A DNA stretch of 64,000 bases from Thiohalobacter sp. GTDB taxonomy: Bacteria > Pseudomonadota > Gammaproteobacteria > DSM-19610. Location of the stretch: positions 1-64,000 of the forward strand of contig JALSRZ010000014.1 in the NCBI GenBank assembly GCA_026984515.1. The letters are read 5' to 3'. Made by a program: the position numbers and the translations under genes. Of the stretch, positions 36,373 through 45,813 are shown piece after piece. Below the pieces are notes generated by a model, which was given only the letters and a program-made list of their open reading frames with translations, ran no database searches and was not told the DNA's origin. Positions within the stretch are counted from its first letter, which is position 1, and every line of letters begins with the position of its first letter.

Positions 36373-37158
36373 CTAGAGATTCTGAGTCACGAACTGCAGC
36401 ATGCGGTCAGTGGTCTGGATGGCCTTGGAATTCATTTCATAGGCGCGCTGGGTCTCGATCATATTGACCAGTTCTTCCACCACGTTCACGTTGGAAGTTT
36501 CCAGTGCACCCTGGGTAACCGTACCCAGGCCATTCAGACCGGGAGTCCCGGTGGACGGCGAACCACTTGAGGCCGTCTCCAGGTACAGGTTCTCGCCCAC
36601 GGCCTGCAGGCCGGTGGGGTTGATGAAATCCGCCAGCTGGATGCTGCCCACCTGGGTCGGTGTGGTACTGCCCGGGATCAGCGCCGACACGACGCCATCG
36701 GAACCGATGGTAACGCTGGTCGCGTTGCTGGGCAGGGTAATCGCCGGCTGTATGACATAGCCACTGGAGGTAACCAGCTGCCCGGTCTCGTCCATCTTCA
36801 TGGCACCGTCACGACTGTAGGCAAGGTTGCCATCCGGCAATAACACCTGCATGAAGCCCCTGCCCTGGATGGCGATGTCCAGGCTGTTGTTGGTCTGCAC
36901 GATATTACCCAGGGTCTGTATCTTTTCCGTTGCCACAGTGCGTACCCCGGTACCTACCTGCAGGCCGGTCGGCAGGCGGTTACTCTGCGACGACAGGGCG
37001 CCGGGCTGGCGCACGTTCTGGTATAAAAGATCCTCGAATACGGCCCGATCGCGCTTGAAACCGTTGGTGTTGACGTTGGCGAGGTTGTTGGAAATCACCC
37101 CCATGCGCATCTGCTGCGCTTCGAGACCGGTTTTCGCTACCCACAGTGCCTTGTTCAT
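36373..37158 (-). CDS. flgG: Distal rod protein FlgG
   Basis: Distal rod subunit, 261 residues, the normal length. N-terminal [19 protein letters not shown] then [20 protein letters not shown] contains the FlgG-specific extension and the rod/hook family motif, and the C-terminus has [20 protein letters not shown]. It lies between flgF and flgH. Confidence 0.96.
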   Translation of the reverse strand: MNKALWVAKTGLEAQQMRMGVISNNLANVNTNGFKRDRAVFEDLLYQNVRQPGALSSQSNRLPTGLQVGTGVRTVATEKIQTLGNIVQTNNSLDIAIQGRGFMQVLLPDGNLAYSRDGAMKMDETGQLVTSSGYVIQPAITLPSNATSVTIGSDGVVSALIPGSTTPTQVGSIQLADFINPTGLQAVGENLYLETASSGSPSTGTPGLNGLGTVTQGALETSNVNVVEELVNMIETQRAYEMNSKAIQTTDRMLQFVTQNL

Positions 37159-37186
37159 ATCGTTACCTCGTTGTCCTCTTCGGGCA

Positions 37187-37927
37187 CTAGCCCAGGTTCA
37201 TGATCTGGGTAGTGCGCTCGTCCATTTCCTTGGCGGTGCTCATGATCTTTACCGAAACATCGAACATGCGCGCCAGACCGATCATGTTGACCATGGCCTC
37301 CACACCGTTCACGTTACTGCCTTCCAGCGCACCGCTGATCAGGCTGACGTCGGTGCTGGCCTCCGCATCCCTGCCATTGCGCATGCGCAACAGGCCGTCC
37401 GGTCCTTTTTCAAGTTCGTCCTTGTCCGGTGACACCATCTTGATACGACCCACCTCGGCCAGGGTATTCGGCTGCTGGCCCAGCGGACGCACACTGATGG
37501 TTCCGTCACTGCCGATTTCCAGTTTCTGGTTATCCGGTATGACAATCGGACCAGAATCACCCAGCACCGGGTAATCGGAACGGGTCAGCAGCTGGCCGTT
37601 GATATCGACGTGCAGGTTACCGGCACGGGTATAGGCCTCGTTGCCGTCCGCTGCCTGCACTGCAATCCAGCCGTTGCCATTCACGGCCACATCCAGGGTA
37701 CGACCGGTACGCTGGATTTCACCTTTGGCAAAACTGGCGCTGTTGTTCTCGGCGACGGCGAACACGCGGCTCTGGAAACCGGCACCACTCACGGCCCGTG
37801 ATGAAAATTTGGCCATCTCGGCCTGGAAACCGTTGGTTGTGGCGTTGGCGAGGTTATTCGCGTTGACCGCCTGCGCCTGCAGCAACTGCTTGCCGGCATT
37901 CCCGATAACAAAAACCACCCGATCCAT
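37187..37927 (-). CDS. flgF: Proximal rod protein FlgF
   Basis: Rod subunit of 246 residues with the family N-terminal motif ([18 protein letters not shown]) and a C-terminal [21 protein letters not shown] segment. It is shorter than FlgG and sits in the conserved flgE-F-G order, 19 bp after flgE. Confidence 0.94.
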   Translation of the reverse strand: MDRVVFVIGNAGKQLLQAQAVNANNLANATTNGFQAEMAKFSSRAVSGAGFQSRVFAVAENNSASFAKGEIQRTGRTLDVAVNGNGWIAVQAADGNEAYTRAGNLHVDINGQLLTRSDYPVLGDSGPIVIPDNQKLEIGSDGTISVRPLGQQPNTLAEVGRIKMVSPDKDELEKGPDGLLRMRNGRDAEASTDVSLISGALEGSNVNGVEAMVNMIGLARMFDVSVKIMSTAKEMDERTTQIMNLG

Positions 37928-37946
37928 GATCAGTCCTCAGTCAGCT

Positions 37947-39164
37947 CTAGCGAATATTGATAATGGTCTGCGTGATGGTGTCCGCGGTGGTAATCACCTG
38001 GGCATTGGCCTGGAAATTACGCTGCGCAGTGATCATGCTGACCAGTTCTTTGGTCAGGTCCACGTTGGAACCTTCCAGCGCACCGGACTGGATCAGGCCG
38101 GCCGCACCGGTACCCGGCGCACCCACCAGCGGCGCCCCGGAGTCGAAGGTCTCGGCCCAGCTGGTATCTCCCAGCTGACGCAGGCCCTGCGAGTTGTTGA
38201 AAGTGGCAATGGCAATCTGCCCCAGGGTACGGGACTGGCCGTTTGTGAAACGCGAAGTAATGACCCCGGTATCACTGATATCGATGCCACTCAGGCGTCC
38301 GGTTGCGAAACCGTCCTGGGTCAGCGCGTTGACGCTGAACGGGCTGCCGAACTGTGAGGTATTATTGAAATCGACACTCACAGTCATGGCTGAAGCACCA
38401 CCCGTGGGCGTAAAGGTCATGCTGGTGGGGCTGCCACCGGTAATGGCGCCCGTGTTATCAAATGTGATCGGATCACCACCCGGCGCAGCGGCATTCACCT
38501 GGTTACCGTCCACGTACTGGTACACATCCCATGCGTTATCCGCCGTCTTGCGGAAGTACATGGTGCTGAGGTGTGGTGATCCCAGACTGTCGAATATCGT
38601 CAGCGACGTCGAGTTGGTATAGGAACTGGCATCGGCCGGGCTGAATGTTGTGGCTGCAGGAATAACGGGGGCCGAGGCATCCAGGTTCGCCTGCACGTCG
38701 ACCGTGGTGGTGGCCGCCGGCGCGATGTCGGAGCGATCCAGCTGCAAGGGACCGGTGGCACCGGTAATGTTGCCGCTGGCATCCGCCTGGAAAATGGTCA
38801 GTTGCTGCTGCTGATTGTTGACCACGAAGCCGTTGCGGTCGACACCCAGTGCACCGGCGCGGGTGTAGGCGTTGGTGCCGTTATCATTCATGATCATGAA
38901 ACCCTGCCCGCTGATGGCCAGGTCCAGGTTGTTGTCGGTAAACCCGATATTGCCCTGGGTAAACTGCTGGGAAACCGAGGACACCCGCACCCCGGTACCA
39001 ATGGCGTTGGCGGTAACGCCCAGGTTCGAGGTCGCAAAGATGTCCGCAAACTCGGCACGCGATTCCTTGAATCCCGTGGTGCCCGCATTCGCCACGTTGT
39101 TACCGATAATCCGCAGTTCTGCGGACGCTGCGTTCAAACCACTGAGTGCTGTACGAAACGGCAT
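37947..39164 (-). CDS. flgE: Flagellar hook protein FlgE
   Basis: Structural subunit of the universal joint. The 405-residue protein begins PFRTALSGLNAASAELRIIG then NNVANAGTTGFKESRAEF and ends with NVDLTKELVSMITAQRNFQA. The Gly/Thr/Asp-rich centre is the surface domain. FlgD acts as its cap during assembly. Confidence 0.96.
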   Translation of the reverse strand: MPFRTALSGLNAASAELRIIGNNVANAGTTGFKESRAEFADIFATSNLGVTANAIGTGVRVSSVSQQFTQGNIGFTDNNLDLAISGQGFMIMNDNGTNAYTRAGALGVDRNGFVVNNQQQQLTIFQADASGNITGATGPLQLDRSDIAPAATTTVDVQANLDASAPVIPAATTFSPADASSYTNSTSLTIFDSLGSPHLSTMYFRKTADNAWDVYQYVDGNQVNAAAPGGDPITFDNTGAITGGSPTSMTFTPTGGASAMTVSVDFNNTSQFGSPFSVNALTQDGFATGRLSGIDISDTGVITSRFTNGQSRTLGQIAIATFNNSQGLRQLGDTSWAETFDSGAPLVGAPGTGAAGLIQSGALEGSNVDLTKELVSMITAQRNFQANAQVITTADTITQTIINIR

Positions 39165-39188
39165 AATGTATCTCCTTCAGCCAGGCGG

Positions 39189-39860
39189 TTACAGGATCTG
39201 CCGGACTTCCTTGAAGTCCAGCGCCCCGACACCGTCAAGATCCAGCAACAGCCCACCGCTGTTGCTCAAAGTCACACTGCGAACATCCGAAACGAGCAGG
39301 GTTTCGACGGCTTCATTTTTGCCATCGATACTCGCTTCGGAACTTACAAAATAGGAACCAGGCTCTGCAAAAGTGCCGTCATTCTTCAGGCCATCCCACT
39401 TGAACGCGACCGACCCGGAAGGCTGCGCGCCAAGTTCCAGCCGGCGCACGACCTGCCCGGCCTGGTCGTAGACGTTGACCACGACATCACCACTCGCGGC
39501 CGGCAACTCGACGCTGCCGCTGATCGTGCCGCCCTGCCCCAGTGCGGCGACACCCGTGGGGGCCAGCACCTGGCGACCTACCAGGCTGGTTGCCTGCAGG
39601 GCCTGGTTCGATACCAGAGACTGGCTGAGTTCGGAGAACCCCTTGTTCAGATTACCGATGCCTTCAACAGTAGAGAACTGTGCGATCTGGGTAAGGAAAG
39701 CACCACTCTCCATTGGCTTGAAAGGGTCCTGGTTCTGCAATTGTGTCGTCATCAGCTTGAGGAATTCTTCCTGGCCGATGCCTTTTTTGGCGGTCTTCGC
39801 ATTCAGCTCGTTGACCGTGCGTAAATCGATTCCCTGCGTTCCATTCTGTGTATCGATCAT
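39189..39860 (-). CDS. flgD: Hook-capping scaffold FlgD
   Basis: Cap for hook polymerisation, removed in the finished flagellum. The 223-residue product has the N-terminal conserved block QEEFLKLMTTQLQNQDPFKPMES and a C-terminal FlgD Ig-like/Tudor region (VYDQAGQVVRRLELGAQ). Confidence 0.95.
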   Translation of the reverse strand: MIDTQNGTQGIDLRTVNELNAKTAKKGIGQEEFLKLMTTQLQNQDPFKPMESGAFLTQIAQFSTVEGIGNLNKGFSELSQSLVSNQALQATSLVGRQVLAPTGVAALGQGGTISGSVELPAASGDVVVNVYDQAGQVVRRLELGAQPSGSVAFKWDGLKNDGTFAEPGSYFVSSEASIDGKNEAVETLLVSDVRSVTLSNSGGLLLDLDGVGALDFKEVRQIL

Positions 39861-39881
39861 AATCCTGTCCCGGTTAGCCGC

Positions 39882-40295
39882 TTACTGCCCCATCCGCAGC
39901 GTGGCAAGCAGCATCTGTTTGGAAGTGTTCAGTACTTCAACGTTGCTCTGGTACGAGCGCGACGCAGAAATCATATTAGCCATCTCATCGACCATATTGA
40001 CGTTCGGCAGGTATACGTAACCATCCTTGTCCGCCAGTGGATTGTTCGGCTGGTATTCCTGTTTCAGTTTGGCTGTACTTTCGTAGACCCCGTCCACCTT
40101 TACACCCACACTGGCCATATCCCCGTGCAGGGACTGGATCACTGCCGAGAACACCGGGTTGCGTGCACGGTAGGTCGAATCCTCGGTCCCGCCGGCACTC
40201 TGCGCGTTGGCCAGGTTGCTGGAAGTCACGTTCAGGCGCACGCTCTGTGCGCTCATTGCCGATCCGGCGATATCAAAAACATCCAGTAAAGACAT
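39882..40295 (-). CDS. flgC: Proximal rod protein FlgC
   Basis: Rod subunit of 137 residues, normal length. It begins with a FlgC-type SLLDVFDIAGSAMSAQSVRL, carries VTSSNLANAQSAGGTEDSTY and ends with MVDEMANMISASRSYQSNVE. It is 3 bp from flgB. Confidence 0.95.
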   Translation of the reverse strand: MSLLDVFDIAGSAMSAQSVRLNVTSSNLANAQSAGGTEDSTYRARNPVFSAVIQSLHGDMASVGVKVDGVYESTAKLKQEYQPNNPLADKDGYVYLPNVNMVDEMANMISASRSYQSNVEVLNTSKQMLLATLRMGQ

Positions 40296-40298
40296 CGA

Positions 40299-40694
40299 TT
40301 ATTCTCCCTTGATGGCCAGTTTCAGGCTCCTGAACTTGCCGTTCAGGAAAGTCAGCGTGGACTGGTATTGAATGGAGTTCCTGGTGAATTCCGCGGTTTC
40401 GACCTGGGTGTCGACGGTATTGCCGTCCACCGATGGCTGCATCGGAACCCGGTAAAGCCTGGCAGCACCGGAAATGGCGGTCGACGCGCCACCCAGGTGG
40501 GCTCCCTGCGTGGTTTTCAGGCTGAGCTGGTCGCCACCCGCTTTTGCCAGCACCTTGCGGAAATCAATATCACGCGCCTTGAATCCCGGGGTGTCTGCGT
40601 TGGCCAGGTTGGATGCCAGCAGGCTGGAACGCTGTCCGTACAGAGCCAGGTTACCCGGCAGATTTCCCAGCGCCTTGTCAAAACTGATCGGCAT
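40299..40694 (-). CDS. flgB: Proximal rod protein FlgB
   Basis: First rod protein, 131 residues (RSSLLASNLANADTPGFKAR motif). AGGAGG is 4 bases upstream of the ATG and a consensus sigma54 promoter is 36 bp upstream, so it heads the flgBCDEFGHIJ(KL) transcript. Confidence 0.95.
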   Translation of the reverse strand: MPISFDKALGNLPGNLALYGQRSSLLASNLANADTPGFKARDIDFRKVLAKAGGDQLSLKTTQGAHLGGASTAISGAARLYRVPMQPSVDGNTVDTQVETAEFTRNSIQYQSTLTFLNGKFRSLKLAIKGE

Positions 40695-40729
40695 TTTGCC
40701 TCCTGCAATTCACGATTACAGGAATATCA

Positions 40730-40745
40730 GCAACGCCCGTGCCAA
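40730..40745 (-). promoter_or_regulatory. Sigma54 promoter of the flgB operon
   Basis: Minus strand reads TTGGCACG-GGCG-TTGC, a near-perfect -24/-12 element with GG and GC 10 bases apart, directly before flgB. FleQ or FleR would be the activator. Confidence 0.85.
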
Positions 40746-40863
40746 CTCTCGAGAATAATGTGTAATCAGCTACTTGGGGGGGAAAGAGCGCATTCGTGCC
40801 GGGCCGGGCGGCAAGCCCTGACCGCCGGGCGGCAAACCGTGGTGGCCGGCCCGGCGCACCCGC

Positions 40864-41706
40864 TTATTTCTTTCTGTACACCACGCCCGGGTTGCAACGA
40901 AGCATTTCAAAGGCATCCGAATACTGGGTAATGGCTTCCGAAGCACCAAGAAACAGGTACCCTCCCGGGTTCAGGATATCCGCCATGCGGCGGATAATGT
41001 CTTTCTTCGACTGCGAAGAGAAATAGATCAGCACGTTGCGGCAGAAGATCACATCGAAGCGGCCGAGTGCAGCATAATCGGCCAGCAGGTTACCGCGGGT
41101 AAAGCGCACCCGCCTGCGGATCTCCACACACACCTGCCAGCGTTCCTCCCAGTGCGCCTGGTCCTTTTCGAAGTACCGACTGCGAATATCCTCCGGCAGC
41201 CCCCGGGAAACCGCCATTGCGTCGTAGTACCCCGCTTCGGCTTCCGCCAGTACCGCGGGTGATATGTCGGTCGCCACGATCTGTACATCGATGGCCCTGC
41301 CGGGATTGGCGGCCAGGTAGTCCTGCGTGGTCATGCTGATCGAGTACGGTTCCTGGCCGGTGGAGCAGGCAGCCGACCAGACCCGCAATGAACGCTGTTT
41401 GCGTTCCACGTAGCCGGGAAGGATCTGTTCGGAAAAGATACGGAAGGGATGCCTGTCACGGAACCAGAAGGTCTCGTTGGTGGTCATCGCCTCGACCACC
41501 TGCTCGCGCAGCGCTCCGCCGCTGCGCTCCCTGCGCAAGCGCCCGACCAGCTCGCCCAGCGAAGCCAGGCCGGCTTCACTGACCACCCGGCCCAGCCGGC
41601 TCTGTACCAGGTAATGCTTGTCCGCCCCCAGCAGGATACCGCAGGCGTCTTCGAGAAACCGGCGAAAGTCCTCGTACTCGTCAGTGCTGATACGTGCCAG
41701 TGTCAA
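40864..41706 (-). CDS. cheR: Chemotaxis methyltransferase CheR (TTG start)
   Basis: SAM-dependent enzyme that methylates glutamates of chemoreceptors. The 280-residue protein has the N-terminal helical domain (FRRFLEDACGILLGADKHYLVQSRL) and the catalytic core (FRDRHPFRIF, SAACSTGQEPYSISM, DVIFCRNVLIYFSSQSKKDI). The best start is a TTG at 41706 with AGGA 9 bases upstream; no suitable ATG exists near the conserved N-terminus. It sits between cheV and flgB. Confidence 0.93.
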   Translation of the reverse strand: MTLARISTDEYEDFRRFLEDACGILLGADKHYLVQSRLGRVVSEAGLASLGELVGRLRRERSGGALREQVVEAMTTNETFWFRDRHPFRIFSEQILPGYVERKQRSLRVWSAACSTGQEPYSISMTTQDYLAANPGRAIDVQIVATDISPAVLAEAEAGYYDAMAVSRGLPEDIRSRYFEKDQAHWEERWQVCVEIRRRVRFTRGNLLADYAALGRFDVIFCRNVLIYFSSQSKKDIIRRMADILNPGGYLFLGASEAITQYSDAFEMLRCNPGVVYRKK

Positions 41707-41781
41707 ACCAGGCAGTCCTTTTCCCTGTTACTGCGACCGCGCAGATACGGCTGGCACGGAACAACGAGCCTGAAGAGCCGG

Positions 41782-42735
41782 TCAGGCAGCGTGCGCGTCC
41801 TGCCAGCATTTCAGGCGTGTCAGCACCGTTTTGGCCAGTACATCCGGCTGGAACTTGGCAATGAAATCATTGGCTCCGACTTTTTCCACCATGGCATTGT
41901 TGAACACGCCACTCAACGAGGTATGCAACAGGATATGCAGATCACTCAAACGCGGATCGCCGCGCACTTCGGTGGTAAAGGTATAGCCGTCCATCTCGGG
42001 CATTTCGATATCGGATATCACCATGAACAGGCGCTCATGCAGTGGCATCTCGCTTTCGTGCTCCGCCCACTCCCTGAGCCTGTCCAGCGCCTGCCGGCCG
42101 TCATTCGCCAGCACGCACTCCACACCCAGTTTTTCCAGGGTACGCTTGATCTGGTTACGCGCCACCGAAGAATCATCGGCTACCAGCACCACCGGCTTGC
42201 GCTCATTGTGCTCCTGCTCCGCCGCCTGGTCGATGAACTCGGCGGAGACCTCCTCGTTCCAGCCCACTACCTCGGCCAGCACTTTCTCCACATCGATGAT
42301 TTCCACCAGCTCGCCTTCCACCCTGGTCACGGCAGTCAGGTAATTATCGTTCCCGATCCCCTTCGGGGGCGGCAGGATTTCCTCCCAGTTCATATTGACA
42401 ATGCGATCTACACCACCCACCAGGAAGCCCTGCACAAACTGGTTATACTCGGTAACCACGACAAAGTTCTCCTGCGGGTCGGCAACACCTCGCCCACCGA
42501 TCGCCCGGCTCAGGTCCATTACGGTGACCATGCGACCGCGCATATTGGACACACCGCAAACCACCCGGTGCGAATCCGGAATCTTTGTCAGGGGCGGGCA
42601 CTGGATCACCTCCTGCACCTTGAATACATTGATCCCGAACAGTTGTTTCCCGTCCAGCCGGAACAACAACAGTTCCAGCCGGTTGTGGCCGGCCAGCTGG
42701 GTACGCATGTCTACATTGGCCAGAACGCCGCTCAT
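41782..42735 (-). CDS. cheV: Chemotaxis coupling protein CheV
   Basis: A CheW-like adaptor fused to a receiver domain, 317 residues. The N-terminal CheW part (LLFRLDGKQLFGINVFKVQEV) links receptors to CheA; the C-terminal receiver has the acidic pair in LVADDSS and a phospho-acceptor Asp in ISDIEMPEMDGY, allowing adaptation. A sigma28-type promoter lies at 42780-42806 and GGGAG precedes the ATG. Confidence 0.94.
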   Translation of the reverse strand: MSGVLANVDMRTQLAGHNRLELLLFRLDGKQLFGINVFKVQEVIQCPPLTKIPDSHRVVCGVSNMRGRMVTVMDLSRAIGGRGVADPQENFVVVTEYNQFVQGFLVGGVDRIVNMNWEEILPPPKGIGNDNYLTAVTRVEGELVEIIDVEKVLAEVVGWNEEVSAEFIDQAAEQEHNERKPVVLVADDSSVARNQIKRTLEKLGVECVLANDGRQALDRLREWAEHESEMPLHERLFMVISDIEMPEMDGYTFTTEVRGDPRLSDLHILLHTSLSGVFNNAMVEKVGANDFIAKFQPDVLAKTVLTRLKCWQDAHAA

Positions 42736-42779
42736 GGCAGTTACTCCCTGTATATGTGGTTTGGCAATTTCATGCCGGG

Positions 42780-42806
42780 CTATCGGCGCTGGCGCGTGAA
42801 GCTTGA
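42780..42806 (-). promoter_or_regulatory. Sigma28 promoter of cheV
   Basis: Minus strand reads TCAAGCTT-N11-GCCGATAG: six of eight bases match in the -35 and seven of eight in the -10, with exact spacing. It is about 45 bp before cheV and lies beside the divergent sigma54 promoter of flgA. Confidence 0.7.
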
Positions 42807-42820
42807 CCGGGCGATCAGCA

Positions 42821-42836
42821 TGGCACGCCTATTGCA
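42821..42836 (+). promoter_or_regulatory. Sigma54 promoter of flgA
   Basis: Plus strand reads TGGCACG-CCTA-TTGCA, a perfect consensus with GG and GC 10 bases apart, 38 bp before the flgA ATG. Confidence 0.85.
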
Positions 42837-42873
42837 GCTTCACTGTGCAGGTACCGAACCGGGGGAAAATCCG

Positions 42874-43605
42874 ATGCACAGAAAAAGTACATTCTCAAGA
42901 ATTTTTATACTGTTAGCGGTGCTGTCCTGGCAACCGGCCACACTCCTGGCCGCCGGCGCGGCAAGCCAGTGGCAAAACCATGCCGCCATCCGCGACACCG
43001 CGCAAAGTTTTCTCGACGCCTATGTGGCAAACCGGCAGCCCGGTACACGCAGCGAGGTGCGGCTGGGCAAACTCGATTCCCGGCTGCGCCTGAAAGCCTG
43101 TGCATCACCGCTGGAAGCCTTTATGTCTCCGGGTGGACGCTCCATGGGCAACACCACCGTCGGGGTGCGCTGTCCGGACGTTGGCGGCTGGAGCATCTAT
43201 GTGGCCGCCCGCATCGATGTGTACGGCGGGGTACTGGTCGCACGCCAGCCCCTGAGCCGCGGCACGACCGTTCAGGAAGCGGACCTGGAGCTGGTCGAAC
43301 ACAACCTGTCCAGTCTGCCCTACGGTTACTACACCGATACCGCCGCCATCGAAGGCCAACTGGCGAAGCGCACCATCACCCCCACGACGGTCATCACACC
43401 GCAGATGCTGCAGGCGCCGAAACTGGTGAAACGCGGTCAGCGTGTCACGCTGATCCTCGAAACCGGCACCCTGCGGATCCGCAGCACCGGCAAAGCCATG
43501 AGTGACGGCAAGACCGGTGACCTGGTGCAGGTCCGGTCTGACGGCTCGCGCCGCATGGTCGATGGCATCGTGGTTTCACCGGGCGTCATAAAAGTGACGC
43601 TTTAG
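42874..43605 (+). CDS. flgA: P-ring assembly chaperone FlgA
   Basis: Periplasmic chaperone for FlgI. The ATG at 42874 (GGGGGA upstream) gives a 243-residue precursor with a signal peptide ending near LLAAGA. The C-terminal SAF-like domain (GVLVARQPLSRGTTVQEADLEL) and the closing VDGIVVSPGVIKVTL are typical. The open frame extends far upstream antisense to cheV and cheR, which is a shadow. Confidence 0.94.
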   Translation: MHRKSTFSRIFILLAVLSWQPATLLAAGAASQWQNHAAIRDTAQSFLDAYVANRQPGTRSEVRLGKLDSRLRLKACASPLEAFMSPGGRSMGNTTVGVRCPDVGGWSIYVAARIDVYGGVLVARQPLSRGTTVQEADLELVEHNLSSLPYGYYTDTAAIEGQLAKRTITPTTVITPQMLQAPKLVKRGQRVTLILETGTLRIRSTGKAMSDGKTGDLVQVRSDGSRRMVDGIVVSPGVIKVTL

Positions 43606-43627
43606 TGACGCCAGTCAAAAAAGAGTC

Positions 43628-43654
43628 TAAAGTTATTGAAAGCAGTGACGATAT
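43628..43654 (+). promoter_or_regulatory. Sigma28 promoter of flgM
   Basis: Plus strand reads TAAAGTTA-N11-GACGATAT: seven of eight bases match the -35 and six of eight the -10, with exact spacing. It gives flgM its own FliA-dependent promoter in addition to read-through from flgA. Confidence 0.75.
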
Positions 43655-43696
43655 TGTGACTGTAGCCATCGTAAGTGCAACTTTGAGGACTCTGAA

Positions 43697-44023
43697 ATGG
43701 AGATTGAAAACAACCGTATAGCATCGCTCGTAACACCTGCAAGCGGTCAGGGTGCGCCGGTTGAGAACCAGGGGAAGGGGAACACCAATTCCTCATCGGC
43801 CGAATCCGGCAGCACCAGCGGCAGCCCGGACCGGGTCAGCCTCACGGGTGAAGCCCGCCGGCTCCAGGAACTGGAAACCCGGCTCGCCAGCGAACCGGTC
43901 GTGGACAGCCAGCGCGTTGCCGCCGTACGCAGCGCGGTGGAAGACGGCACCTTTACCGTCAATCCGGAACGGATTGCCGACAAAATGATGAGTCTTGAAG
44001 AGGCTCTGACCGACGCGAGGTAA
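43697..44023 (+). CDS. flgM: Anti-sigma28 factor FlgM
   Basis: Holds FliA inactive until the hook is finished, then is exported. The 108-residue protein has a disordered Ser/Gly-rich N-terminal half and the conserved C-terminal FliA-binding half (DSQRVAAVRSAVEDGTFTVN, then PERIADKMMSLE). Its own sigma28 promoter closes the feedback loop. Confidence 0.94.
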   Translation: MEIENNRIASLVTPASGQGAPVENQGKGNTNSSSAESGSTSGSPDRVSLTGEARRLQELETRLASEPVVDSQRVAAVRSAVEDGTFTVNPERIADKMMSLEEALTDAR

Positions 44024-44031
44024 TCGTCATC

Positions 44032-44514
44032 ATGCACGCTGAAAGGACGCAGCATTCACTGGAAGAGGTACTGGCACAGGAAGTCCAGTGCACCGGGCGC
44101 CTGCTGGAATGCCTTGAAGCAGAGCGCTCGGCGCTTACCCGGCGCGACCTGGAACTGCTGGAGAACACCACCCGCGGCAAGCTCCGCTACACCCGCCGGC
44201 TGGAAGAACTGGAACAGCAGCGCGAAACCCTGATGACGGAACTCAACCCGGCTTCCGCACCCCGCACCCCGCCGGAGTGTTTCCGGGGCCTGCCACAGGC
44301 GGACAGGCTGGCCGACCTCTGGCAACAGGTGCTGGACAATACCCGGGCCTGCCAGACCGGCAACCTGACCAACGGCGGCATACTCGAATCCAGCCGCCAG
44401 CACATCGAACAGGCCCTGTCGATCCTGCGCGGCCAGTCCGGCGCTCCATCCCTGTACGACCCCAGCGGCGATGCATCCGCCAACCTGGGGCAGCGCGAAC
44501 TCGGGAAAGTCTGA
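44032..44514 (+). CDS. flgN: Flagellar export chaperone FlgN
   Basis: Chaperone for FlgK and FlgL. The 160-residue product is mostly helical with a leading heptad-rich region (LEEVLAQEVQCTGRLLECLEAE) and the family C-terminal pattern NGGILESSRQHIEQALSILR. It is 8 bp after flgM. Confidence 0.9.
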   Translation: MHAERTQHSLEEVLAQEVQCTGRLLECLEAERSALTRRDLELLENTTRGKLRYTRRLEELEQQRETLMTELNPASAPRTPPECFRGLPQADRLADLWQQVLDNTRACQTGNLTNGGILESSRQHIEQALSILRGQSGAPSLYDPSGDASANLGQRELGKV

Positions 44515-44614
44515 TTCGGTACTCAAGACCGGGCATCGACCGGCCGATCACCCGCTAACAACAAGCCATTACCCGCTTTACCGTTGCGCCGGTTGTTGGC
44601 GCTTGATACAACTC

Positions 44615-45355
44615 ATGCTCGCAACACTGAAACGCGCCATTCGGGGGGATCGCAGTCCGGCAGGCGAAAAAGTCACTGACCGGAAGAAGATCATTGCCAT
44701 CCTTCACCAGCTGAAGGCAGACCATGAACTGCTGGGCGTGACCGTGCCCGGCTGCACGGACAGCGCCAACACCGCCATCCTCGGCATCCGAGAAAAACAG
44801 GGCTGTTTCTACCTGGACGAATTCAACTCAAGGCCGGCACACGAGGCCTTTCTGAAAACCCGCAAGGCACGCATCGATTGCCGCCTGCAGGGCACGGAAC
44901 TGGTCTTTGCCATACACCTGCGCAAGGCCAATACCACCAGTGGTATAGCCCTGTATGAACTGGTGCTGCCAAAAAACATCATCCGCCTGCAACGGCGCGA
45001 AAGCTTTCGCCTGCGCCTGAGTCCGGGCCTGAATGTCCCGGTGTCAATCGCGCATTTTGAAGGCGAAACCGTCCACGGTGAAGCGCTCGATCTGTCGGCC
45101 GGTGGCGTCGGCCTGTTCCTGCACACCCGCAACGTACCCGTTCGTGGCCAGCTCCTGCACAGCCTCTGTATATCGATGCCATGCAGCTCGCCGTTACGGG
45201 CCGACGTGGAAGTTCGCTTCGCCAGACTGGAACAGGTGCACCATTTGCTGCGCGTCGGGGGGCGCTTCGTACACCTGGAGCCGGCACAGGAGCGGCAGAT
45301 CGCACACTTCCTGGCCGAACAGCAGCGCAAACTCAGGCGCCACGGGCCGCGCTAG
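44615..45355 (+). CDS. ycgR: YcgR/FlgZ-type PilZ flagellar brake
   Basis: c-di-GMP effector that slows or stops the flagellar motor. The 246-residue protein has an N-terminal YcgR domain (about 25-115) and a C-terminal PilZ domain with both ligand motifs intact: RLQRRESFRLRL (RxxxR) and DLSAGGVG (D/NxSxxG). The ATG at 44615 lacks a strong Shine-Dalgarno; coupling to flgN, about 100 bp upstream, is possible. The gene order flgA-flgM-flgN-ycgR matches Pseudomonas. Confidence 0.9.
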   Translation: MLATLKRAIRGDRSPAGEKVTDRKKIIAILHQLKADHELLGVTVPGCTDSANTAILGIREKQGCFYLDEFNSRPAHEAFLKTRKARIDCRLQGTELVFAIHLRKANTTSGIALYELVLPKNIIRLQRRESFRLRLSPGLNVPVSIAHFEGETVHGEALDLSAGGVGLFLHTRNVPVRGQLLHSLCISMPCSSPLRADVEVRFARLEQVHHLLRVGGRFVHLEPAQERQIAHFLAEQQRKLRRHGPR

Positions 45356-45548
45356 CGTTCCCTGCCCCGCCACCGGCCTCGGCCATCAAAAGCGTCAACT
45401 GTTCCCGGAAATGCTCGATATCCTCACGCGGGATCAGCACCTGCTGGTCACCGTTGCGTATCACCAGGCCCTTGCGGGTTAACGATATCGCCTGCAAGGC
45501 AAGTCCATAGCCCCACAGGCGGAAAGGACTGTCCACCGCTTCCAGCAT
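45333..45548 (-). CDS. Small hypothetical protein
   Basis: A 71-residue reading frame convergent with ycgR, overlapping its last 23 bases. It looks protein-like (LALQAISLTRKGLVIRNGDQ, then IPREDIEHFREQLTLL) rather than a simple antisense shadow, and GGAG lies about 10 bases before its ATG. I recognise no family. It could be a small regulatory partner of YcgR, but only position suggests that. Confidence 0.45.
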   Translation of the reverse strand: MLEAVDSPFRLWGYGLALQAISLTRKGLVIRNGDQQVLIPREDIEHFREQLTLLMAEAGGGAGNASAARGA

Positions 45549-45715
45549 TTTCAGGCACTCCAGGTCAGCTTAAACGGAACATAAGGGTGACCCGGAAAGA
45601 CCGGAAACCGTTAATCCCTGCGTGCCAAAGTGTTTGCTTTCAGCACCCGGGAAGAACGGGAGCCCACTGGCGAGTGCGCCGCAAGGTGTGTAACATGCTG
45701 TCCGTACGGAAAATC

Positions 45716-45791
<76 letters not shown>

Positions 45792-45799
45792 ATAGAACC

Positions 45800-45813
45800 C
45801 CTATATTTATAGG
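45800..45813. terminator. AT-rich palindrome after tRNA-Ala
   Basis: CCTATA and TATAGG arms flank TT, 8 bases after the tRNA end and just before the stop of the convergent DUF6527 gene. It is a short stem without a U tract; the terminator role is tentative. Confidence 0.35.
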
